In this document: piece by piece, positions 1-5,325 of the stretch
How the letters are laid out: each line of letters begins with the position of its first letter
How positions within the stretch are numbered: the first letter of the stretch is position 1
NCBI GenBank assembly: GCA_902783735.1
Contig: CACZSE010000221.1
Coordinates: forward strand, 1 to 5,325
DNA: 5,325 bases
Reading direction: 5' to 3'
Source: an uncultured Lachnospiraceae bacterium
GTDB lineage: Bacteria; Bacillota; Clostridia; Lachnospirales; Lachnospiraceae
Program-made: the position numbers and the translations under genes
The notes under the pieces: model-generated
The model's input: only the letters and a program-made list of their open reading frames with translations
What the model was told of the DNA's origin: nothing
The model's database searches: none

Positions 1-606
1 CTCAGGATCGAGGAATCGGTTACGGCTCTGGCTGAGCTTTCAAAGATCGACGAGATGGCAGCCAAGATTCTTGATATAACAAGTCAGACCAATCTTTTAT
101 CATTAAATGCATCCATCGAAGCTGCAAGAGCGGGTGAGATGGGAAGAGGCTTTGCGGTTGTAGCCGATGAGATCGGTAAACTTGCGGATGATTCATCACA
201 GACCGCAACACAGATCCAGAATATCTGTATAACATCCGATAAGAGCATAGAAGGTGTTAAGGAATGCTTTAAGGATATCATTGATTTCATGGAAAATGAT
301 ATCATGGCACAGTTTAAAGAGTTTTCTGATATGGCACAGACCTATGGAACCGATGTTGAAAATATAAGAGAGGCAATCTCTTCTATTGAAGCAACATCGG
401 GTGAGTTCTCTCAGTCGATGTCAAGGATCAAGGAGCAGGTTGATCTTGTCAGTGCCGCTTCTTATGATAACGAAAAGGGTGTTGAAGACATCATTGCCAA
501 AAATGATACGACCACAAACAACGCCGGCATGATCATGAAAGTAACGGAAGATAACAAGAACAGTGCAGCAGATATAAATGAGATCATAGAAAGATTCGTA
601 CAGTAA
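1..606 (+). CDS. Methyl-accepting chemotaxis protein, C-terminal part (5' end outside window)
   Basis: This is the cytoplasmic signalling end of a chemoreceptor, which controls the CheA kinase through CheW and is tuned by methylation. The frame is open from base 1 with no start, so the sensor, membrane and HAMP parts lie upstream; 201 residues are visible. Residues 22-62 carry the MCP hairpin tip: the [18 protein letters not shown] stretch (visible residues 29-46) followed by [11 protein letters not shown] and KLADDS. This is the part that contacts CheA/CheW and forms receptor trimers. The following ~140 residues are a helical, Glu/Gln/Ser/Ala-rich return arm with coiled-coil character. The protein ends in IIERFVQ, without an aromatic CheR/CheB-tethering pentapeptide of the NWETF type. 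The ATG at codon 19 lies inside the conserved domain and is not the start. The ligand cannot be inferred. A terminator follows at once, so this gene ends its transcription unit. Family assignment is very secure. Confidence 0.96.
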   Translation, partial: LRIEESVTALAELSKIDEMAAKILDITSQTNLLSLNASIEAARAGEMGRGFAVVADEIGKLADDSSQTATQIQNICITSDKSIEGVKECFKDIIDFMENDIMAQFKEFSDMAQTYGTDVENIREAISSIEATSGEFSQSMSRIKEQVDLVSAASYDNEKGVEDIIAKNDTTTNNAGMIMKVTEDNKNSAADINEIIERFVQ

Positions 607-624
607 AGGATCTGATCATTTTAT

Positions 625-656
625 CCCCCGGTTTTGTGCGACCGGGGGTATTTTTT
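625..656 (+). terminator. Rho-independent terminator after the chemoreceptor gene
   Basis: A perfect 8-bp GC-rich stem pairs CCCCCGGT (625-632) with ACCGGGGG (641-648). The loop is 8 nt (633-640), and the stem is followed by TATTTTTT (649-656). It starts 18 bases after the MCP stop codon. There is no matching A-tract on the left side, so it should act only on plus-strand transcription. It separates the chemotaxis gene from the pncB unit. Confidence 0.93.
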
Positions 657-685
657 CGGATGAAACCCTGTGATCGTTCCGATAG

Positions 686-715
686 TTGAGAAAAAGGTAC
701 TTTTCGTGTTATAAT
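686..715 (+). promoter_or_regulatory. Sigma-A type promoter for pncB
   Basis: TTGAGA at 686-691 (four of six matches to TTGACA) is separated by 18 bp from a perfect TATAAT at 710-715. Transcription would begin near 722, giving a leader of about 36 nt before the ATG at 758. It lies just downstream of the terminator at 625-656, as expected for a new transcription unit. I saw no convincing inverted-repeat operator or riboswitch in the short leader, so regulation by a niacin or NAD repressor cannot be read from the sequence. Assigned by consensus match and position only. Confidence 0.75.
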
Positions 716-744
716 TTTCTTTACCCCGTCATAAATGTTTGTTT

Positions 745-750
745 GAAAGG
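745..750 (+). promoter_or_regulatory. Ribosome binding site that fixes the pncB start
   Basis: GAAAGG ends 7 nt before the ATG at 758, which is ideal spacing. It supports 758 as the start rather than an in-frame TTG at 686, which falls inside the promoter -35 box and would add 24 residues with no resemblance to the family. Confidence 0.8.
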
Positions 751-757
751 AAATATC

Positions 758-1981
758 ATGAAACCGATAATAGTAAGTTTACTGGAAACCGATGCATATA
801 AATTCTCAATGGGACAGGCAATATACCACCAGTTCAGCGAGTATAAGACCACGTGGTCTTTCAAATGCAGAAATGAAGATGTGCACTTTACCCCTGAGAT
901 GATAGAAGAGATTAAAAATCAGATAAAGATGTATTGTGATCTCAGATTTAATGAGGAAGAGCTTGAGTATCTGCACAATATAAAATGGATAAGAGGTTCC
1001 TACTGCGACTTTTTGAGGCTCTGGAAGCCCAGATTTGAAGACTTTACGTTTGGGACCGATGCTCCCTGTGGCCTGACAATTGAAACAAAGGGAACATGGT
1101 TAAATACTTCAATGTATGAAATACCTACCCTTGCAATTGTAAATGAAGTTTATTTCAGAATGGCCTATGACTATGACGCACTGCTTAAGAGCTTTAAGAC
1201 AAGACTGGATGAAAAAGTAAAGAAGCTTAAGAATTGTGAATTCGATCTTGGTGCTTTTTCGGAATTCGGCATGAGAAGACGTCTTTCGGGTGAAGCCCAG
1301 GAACTTGCGGTAAAGACTTTACACGAAACAAAATATCCGACCTCTACCTTTGTCGGAACATCAAATGTTTATCTTGCAAAGAAATATGGGATAACACCGG
1401 TGGGAACCATGGCACATGAGTGGATCATGTGTGTCGGACAGGGTAATCACAAGCATAATCCCGCATTCTCAAACTGGTATGCACTGGATGCATGGGTAAA
1501 AGAATATGGCGTATTAAACGGAACAGCCCTTACCGATGCTATCACTACCGATTGCTTCCTTGAGGATTTTCAGCTTACATATGCCACACTGTTCAGTGGC
1601 GTAAGACATGACAGCGGCGATCCTTTTGTATGGGGCGATAAGATGATCGCTCACTATAAGGAACTTGGTATAGACCCTCATACTAAGACACTTTTGTTCA
1701 GTGACAGTTTAAATTTTGAAAAAGCCACCAAGATCAAAAAATATTTTGAGAATAAGGCAAAAGTAGCCTTCGGTATCGGAACATACATTGCAAATGACAC
1801 GGACGTTGAGCCGCTTAACATTGTCATGAAGACAACGGCCTGCAACGGAATGGATGTAGCCAAGATCTCTGACGTTGAAGGCAAGGGTATGTGCAAGAGT
1901 CCCGAGTATGAACATTATCTCATGCGTTGTATAAATTGGCGTATGGAACATGAAACAGGAAATAATTCTTTGAGGGTGTGA
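758..1981 (+). CDS. pncB: Nicotinate phosphoribosyltransferase (NAD salvage)
   Basis: Joins nicotinate to PRPP, with ATP hydrolysis, to give nicotinate mononucleotide in the cytoplasm; this is the entry step of the Preiss-Handler NAD salvage route. The 407 residues from the ATG at 758 match the ~400-residue E. coli/Salmonella PncB type. Visible signatures are an N-terminal LLETDAYKFSMGQAIYHQF (residues 7-25), GTMAHEW with His220, RHDSGDP at 283-289, KTLLFSDSL shortly after, the phosphate-binding loop-like GIGT at 339-342 followed by EPLNIVMK, and GKGMCK near the C-terminus. By family knowledge, His220 corresponds to the histidine transiently phosphorylated in Salmonella (His219). No key residue appears to be missing. 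The gene has its own promoter and RBS; the next gene begins 42 bases after the stop with no terminator between. The start is chosen on RBS, family N-terminus and promoter position. Identity is very secure. Confidence 0.96.
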   Translation: MKPIIVSLLETDAYKFSMGQAIYHQFSEYKTTWSFKCRNEDVHFTPEMIEEIKNQIKMYCDLRFNEEELEYLHNIKWIRGSYCDFLRLWKPRFEDFTFGTDAPCGLTIETKGTWLNTSMYEIPTLAIVNEVYFRMAYDYDALLKSFKTRLDEKVKKLKNCEFDLGAFSEFGMRRRLSGEAQELAVKTLHETKYPTSTFVGTSNVYLAKKYGITPVGTMAHEWIMCVGQGNHKHNPAFSNWYALDAWVKEYGVLNGTALTDAITTDCFLEDFQLTYATLFSGVRHDSGDPFVWGDKMIAHYKELGIDPHTKTLLFSDSLNFEKATKIKKYFENKAKVAFGIGTYIANDTDVEPLNIVMKTTACNGMDVAKISDVEGKGMCKSPEYEHYLMRCINWRMEHETGNNSLRV

Positions 1982-2014
1982 TTTCTCTTTTCGGGGTATA
2001 GCAATAAGGATAAA

Positions 2015-2020
2015 CAGGAG
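2015..2020 (+). promoter_or_regulatory. Ribosome binding site with unusually short spacing
   Basis: CAGGAG sits only 3 nt (TTT) before the ATG at 2024, closer than the usual 5-9 nt. A weaker AAGGA at 2006-2010 is 13 nt away. The next in-frame Met is residue 37, inside the membrane segment, so no better start exists. The spacing may reduce translation of this gene. Confidence 0.55.
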
Positions 2021-2023
2021 TTT

Positions 2024-3898
2024 ATGGAAACAGAAAAGAGAAAGCCAAAAAAGAAAAAAAAGCGAAATCGTGCAAGAGAGCTTTTTTTCATCCGTATCGG
2101 TCTTGGTGCGGCTGTAGTGGCTGTCTTAACGATGATCATATCGATATTTGTGATAATTAAACCCTTTGGCGAAAAAGGATCGGAGGAAGTTTCGGAAGAA
2201 ATAACTGCTCAAACCGATGAAGAAGAGCAGCCGGAAGATGATTCGTTCAAACTGTCTCAGGCTGAGAAAGAAGCGATCCTTAAAAGGATAGAGGATGCGG
2301 ATAATCTTGAAAAAGCCTGGGAAGACAGCTGGCTTAAGAAGATAGATATATCAGGCGATACCTGTGACTATCTGACCATAGCCGACTGCCGTATCATGAG
2401 TGAAGATACGTCAAAGGTAAAAGTCGAAGGGATGTTAACGGGCATACCCGATTCGGATTCGGAAGATCTTTATCTTTTTGCTCTTAATACCTTTGAGAAT
2501 TCAATCCCCGAGGGAGCTGAGCCGGCGGATACATTTCGAATAGAAAAGACAAATCCGCAATTTGTAATGTATGCAAATCTGAATCATAAACAGGCATCGA
2601 CCAGACTTTTTAAAAAATTTGTCGTGGCAGCCAAGGTCGGAGGCAGATACCAGATACTCGGTACAAGCAGATACATCACAAATCCGGAGGCGATAGCCAA
2701 GGTAGATGCCTATAAGAAGCCTTCTTCTGTAAAGGGACTTATTGTTGATCCCAACAGAATCCACGGAAATGAACTGGATGACCTGGGTGTAAAACAGGGC
2801 GCTTACAATATACCCCTCGGATACATTATGGGCGGGACTACAAGTGCCAATAAATCCACCATATATTATGAATACGGCGGAAAGACTTATGCTTTTAACG
2901 GACAGGCAGTAGCCGAGTTTGACATTGTATTCGGTATATTGCAGAAAAAAGGTATTCAGGCAACAGCAGTCATACTTAATAATTCAAACGGAGCATACCC
3001 GGAGCTTATACATCCGAATGCAAGAAGTGCCTCAAGATCATGGTATTATATGTTCAACGGTTCCGATGCGAACGGCGTAAATGCCATGGCGGCAGCAGCA
3101 ACATTTTTGGCTGAGAGGTATTCCGGTGCCCACGGTATGATCTCAAACTGGATCATTGCAAATGAGATCAATGCAACCAAAGAATGGAATCATTATGCAT
3201 CCGTAGATCATTACACATATTCCGATGAATATGCAAAAGGATTCAGAGTATTCTATAATGCGATCAAAAGTGTAAATGCGGGAGCCAAGATCTATATGCC
3301 GTTGGATCAGACCTGGAACAGGAACTTAAACAACGGAGATTACGATGGCAGAGATATACTGGATGATTTCAATTCGATCATTAAAGCGAAGGGAAATATC
3401 GACTGGGATCTTGCATACCATTCGTATCCTGTACCGCTGACAAATGCTGCATTCTGGAACACGGGAAGCTTTGCCAAATATACGACACAGAGCGTGGATA
3501 CGCCCATGGTCAGCATGAAAAATATCAACATAGTGACCGATTATATATGTGGGTCAAACTTCCTAAAGGATGACGGGACCACAAGGGATGTATTCATAAG
3601 TGAAGTAGGCTTTACTTCAACTTCCGGCGAGGCAGTACAGGCGGCAGCCATCGCATATGCATATTATATATGTGATAAAAATCCGCATATAAACGGTCTT
3701 ATAATAAACCACGAGACGGACGATGCGCTTCAGTTAAGTCAGGGATTGGCCGTGGGACTGAGCCACGCAAACGGTGGAAGAAAGAAAGCATATGAGGTAT
3801 ACAAACACCTCGATATGGCGGATTCACTGGAATATACAAATTTCGCATTGGATGTTATAGGTGCGGGAAACTGGGCCGATATAGTAAAATATTGGTAA
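2024..3898 (+). CDS. Membrane-anchored exported protein, DUF5722-like, putative GH-A-type glycoside hydrolase
   Basis: The 624 residues read as a type II membrane protein. A very basic cytoplasmic tail (residues 1-18, a Lys/Arg run) is followed by one hydrophobic segment (about 21-45), an acidic Glu/Asp-rich linker (about 48-75), a helical start (77-95), a beta-rich region (about 100-230), and a large alpha/beta domain from about 235 to the end. The large domain resembles the DUF5722 family as I remember it: KGLIVDP, then DLGVKQGAYNIPL, then WYYMFN. It also shows a clan GH-A pattern: Asn380-Glu381 in WIIANEIN (strand-4 acid/base position), His466 and Tyr468 in DLAYHSYP, Glu527 in FISEVGF (strand-7 nucleophile position), and INHETDD late in the barrel. 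The two Glu are 146 residues apart, which fits a retaining TIM-barrel hydrolase. A role in cleaving an extracellular or wall glycan is inference; the substrate is unknown. No lipobox, sortase motif, dockerin or carbohydrate-binding module is visible. It lies between pncB and amino acid transport genes, which does not reveal a substrate. Start uncertainty is small despite the tight RBS. Confidence 0.8.
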   Translation: METEKRKPKKKKKRNRARELFFIRIGLGAAVVAVLTMIISIFVIIKPFGEKGSEEVSEEITAQTDEEEQPEDDSFKLSQAEKEAILKRIEDADNLEKAWEDSWLKKIDISGDTCDYLTIADCRIMSEDTSKVKVEGMLTGIPDSDSEDLYLFALNTFENSIPEGAEPADTFRIEKTNPQFVMYANLNHKQASTRLFKKFVVAAKVGGRYQILGTSRYITNPEAIAKVDAYKKPSSVKGLIVDPNRIHGNELDDLGVKQGAYNIPLGYIMGGTTSANKSTIYYEYGGKTYAFNGQAVAEFDIVFGILQKKGIQATAVILNNSNGAYPELIHPNARSASRSWYYMFNGSDANGVNAMAAAATFLAERYSGAHGMISNWIIANEINATKEWNHYASVDHYTYSDEYAKGFRVFYNAIKSVNAGAKIYMPLDQTWNRNLNNGDYDGRDILDDFNSIIKAKGNIDWDLAYHSYPVPLTNAAFWNTGSFAKYTTQSVDTPMVSMKNINIVTDYICGSNFLKDDGTTRDVFISEVGFTSTSGEAVQAAAIAYAYYICDKNPHINGLIINHETDDALQLSQGLAVGLSHANGGRKKAYEVYKHLDMADSLEYTNFALDVIGAGNWADIVKYW

Positions 3899-3938
3899 TA
3901 TGAACCAAACAATCTGATAATGTTAAGAGGAAATATTT

Positions 3939-4628
3939 ATGGCAGAATGGTGGGCAGGTGTAGTTGATACATTTGCAAGATGTTTTCTAAAAGATGACAG
4001 ATATATGCTGCTTGTCAAAGGTATAGGGATAACTGTAAAGGTTTCCATACTTGCGGCACTTTTGGGAGTCCTTATCGGGTTCCTTATAGCCATATGCAAC
4101 CTGTCTAAAAAGAAGTTTTTGAATGTTATAGGCAAAATATACACAGATGTAATAAGAGGAACACCCTCGGTTACCCAGCTGATGATCATTTATTTTGTAA
4201 TATTTGCATCCGTAAACTGGCAGAAATGGATCATCGCGGCCATCGCTTTCGGAATAAATTCCGGAGCATATGTTTCCGAGATAATAAGAGCAGGTATTCT
4301 TTCTATCGATAAAGGACAGACAGAGGCAGGCAGGTCGTTGGGACTCAATGCTAAGCAGACCATGATGGAGATCGTGGTACCTCAGGCGATCAAGAATATT
4401 TTCCCTGCCATGTGTAACGAATTCATTACACTTATCAAGGAGACGGCCATAGTCGGATATGTAGGACTTATGGATATCCAGAAAGCCGGTGACTTTATAA
4501 AGAGTGCTACCTATGAAGCATTTATGCCCCTTATAGGCACGGCTGTTATCTACTTTGTCATCATAAAGATACTGACACTTGCACTTGCAAGGTACGAGGA
4601 TCATTTAAGAAAGTCGGACAAAAGATAG
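3939..4628 (+). CDS. Polar amino acid ABC transporter permease (His/Glu/Gln/Arg type)
   Basis: Inner-membrane channel subunit of an amino acid importer; it couples to the ATPase encoded next. Its 229 residues match the usual 215-240 of this family. The N-terminus is short and amphipathic (1-22), and the first membrane segment is about 25-53. RGTP at 73-76 is typical of the HEQR permeases. Further hydrophobic segments are at about 79-108 and 190-216. The cytoplasmic EAA loop that docks on the ATPase is clear: EAGRSLG at 129-135 with Pro148 in the IVVPQA part, followed by [20 protein letters not shown] at 3926-3930 lies 8 nt before the ATG. The gene follows the DUF5722-like gene by 40 bases and precedes the ATPase by 17. 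The exact amino acid (glutamine, arginine, cystine or other) cannot be told from sequence. Permease identity is very secure. Confidence 0.95.
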   Translation: MAEWWAGVVDTFARCFLKDDRYMLLVKGIGITVKVSILAALLGVLIGFLIAICNLSKKKFLNVIGKIYTDVIRGTPSVTQLMIIYFVIFASVNWQKWIIAAIAFGINSGAYVSEIIRAGILSIDKGQTEAGRSLGLNAKQTMMEIVVPQAIKNIFPAMCNEFITLIKETAIVGYVGLMDIQKAGDFIKSATYEAFMPLIGTAVIYFVIIKILTLALARYEDHLRKSDKR

Positions 4629-4645
4629 GTTCAGGAGAAATATAT

Positions 4646-5325
4646 ATGGATGGAAAAGCTGTTATAAATGTAAAAAATCTGCATAAGAGTTTTGATGGTA
4701 AAGAAGTACTGGCCGGAATAACAGAAGAGATAGACGAAGGTGAAGTTGTGGTTGTCATCGGACCTTCAGGTTCGGGAAAGAGTACATTTTTAAGATGTTT
4801 AAATCTGCTTGAAGAACCCGACGAGGGAGAAGTAATAATCGACGGAGAGCAGATAAATCTTCCGGGAGTGGACGTAAATCTTGTAAGACAGAAGATGGGC
4901 ATGGTATTTCAGCATTTTAATCTATTCCCGCATCTTACGGTTTTGCAAAATATAACCCTTGCACCGGTCAAGCTTGGAAAGATGACTCAGGAAAAGGCAA
5001 AGGAAAAAGCCATGGAGCTTTTAAATATTGTCGGATTGGCAGAAAAAGCAGATGCATATCCCGGTTCATTGTCGGGCGGGCAAAAGCAGCGTATAGCAAT
5101 AGCAAGATCGCTAGCCATGGAGCCGGAGATCATGCTTTTTGATGAACCCACCTCCGCTCTTGATCCGGAGATGGTCGGAGAGGTTTTGGATGTTATGAAA
5201 AGCCTTGCCAAGAGCGGCATGACCATGGTCGTAGTAACCCATGAGATGGGCTTTGCAAAGGAAGTAGGAACGAGACTTTTGTTCATAGATGAAGGCAAGG
5301 TTTTGGAAAGCGGAGATCCCAGAGA
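4646..5325 (+). CDS. Polar amino acid ABC transporter ATP-binding protein (3' end outside window)
   Basis: Cytoplasmic ATPase that powers the importer formed with the preceding permease. The frame is open to the window edge; 226 residues are visible of an expected ~240-250, so only the C-terminal end is missing. All ABC motifs are present: Walker [10 protein letters not shown] at 39-47, Q-loop Gln89 in [10 protein letters not shown], signature LSGGQ at 142-146 followed by [10 protein letters not shown], Walker B IMLFDEP at 162-168, D-loop SALD at 170-173, and the switch His199 in [25 protein letters not shown] and THEMGFA are typical of the GlnQ/HisP/ArtP amino acid group. AGGAGA at 4633-4638 lies 7 nt before the ATG. 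The 17-base gap from the permease indicates co-transcription. The substrate is undetermined, and no solute-binding protein gene is visible. Confidence 0.96.
   Translation, partial: MDGKAVINVKNLHKSFDGKEVLAGITEEIDEGEVVVVIGPSGSGKSTFLRCLNLLEEPDEGEVIIDGEQINLPGVDVNLVRQKMGMVFQHFNLFPHLTVLQNITLAPVKLGKMTQEKAKEKAMELLNIVGLAEKADAYPGSLSGGQKQRIAIARSLAMEPEIMLFDEPTSALDPEMVGEVLDVMKSLAKSGMTMVVVTHEMGFAKEVGTRLLFIDEGKVLESGDPR

Noticed and set aside
657..757. Searched the pncB upstream region for a riboswitch or niacin/NAD repressor operator
   Set aside because: The leader after the predicted start site is only about 36 nt, too short for a known riboswitch, and I see no convincing palindrome beyond the promoter elements.
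1970..2002. Possible promoter for the exported enzyme gene: TTGAGG (1970-1975) and TATAGC (1997-2002)
   Set aside because: The spacer would be 21 bp, outside the working range, and the -10 match is poor.
1982..2023. Searched for a terminator between pncB and the exported enzyme gene
   Set aside because: No GC-rich inverted repeat followed by a T-tract is present in the 42 bases.
3892..3921. Possible promoter for the permease: TTGGTA (3892-3897), 18-bp spacer, GATAAT (3916-3921)
   Set aside because: Transcription would start around 3928, inside the AGAGG ribosome binding site at 3926-3930, so the message would lack a usable site. The -35 match is also weak.
3987..4604. A 205-codon open frame on the minus strand opposite the permease gene
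   Set aside because: It is the mirror of a well-supported permease with RGTP and EAA motifs. Its translation is rich in Cys, Tyr and His with no recognisable domain, as expected of an antisense shadow.
4561..5298. Two minus-strand open frames (4561-4902 and 4987-5298) opposite the ATPase gene
   Set aside because: The plus strand here encodes every ABC ATPase motif in order. The antisense frames are Ser/Pro-rich low-complexity translations of those codons and have no family resemblance.

Overview
The window reads as an ordinary chromosomal segment of an anaerobic Firmicute, most likely Lachnospiraceae or a similar Clostridia lineage. This is an inference from moderately AT-rich DNA, AGGAG/AGAGG-type ribosome binding sites, the Clostridia-like style of the chemoreceptor tail, and a membrane-anchored protein resembling the DUF5722 family. 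All genes lie on the plus strand. I see no RNA genes, insertion sequences, CRISPR arrays or phage genes.

Layout: positions 1-606 hold the 3' end of a methyl-accepting chemotaxis protein gene, closed by a strong intrinsic terminator (625-656). A sigma-A type promoter (686-715) follows and drives a complete nicotinate phosphoribosyltransferase gene, pncB (758-1981). After 42 bases comes a gene for a 624-residue protein with a basic N-terminus, one membrane anchor and a large exported domain (2024-3898). That domain looks like a TIM-barrel glycoside hydrolase of the clan GH-A kind and resembles DUF5722, a family with no function known to me. After 40 bases comes a polar amino acid ABC permease gene (3939-4628), then 17 bases later its ATPase gene (4646 to the window edge), which is cut off shortly before its end.

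Functionally, the MCP belongs to a separate transcription unit (chemotaxis). From pncB onward the genes are closely spaced and no terminator is visible between them, so they could form one transcript. It would combine NAD salvage (PncB), an exported putative carbohydrate-active enzyme, and amino acid uptake (permease plus ATPase). The permease and ATPase clearly work together. The link from them to pncB and the exported enzyme is positional only. No solute-binding protein for the transporter is in the window. The least understood item is the exported DUF5722-like protein. The rest is well-known biology, and I see no convincing sign of a new multi-gene system.
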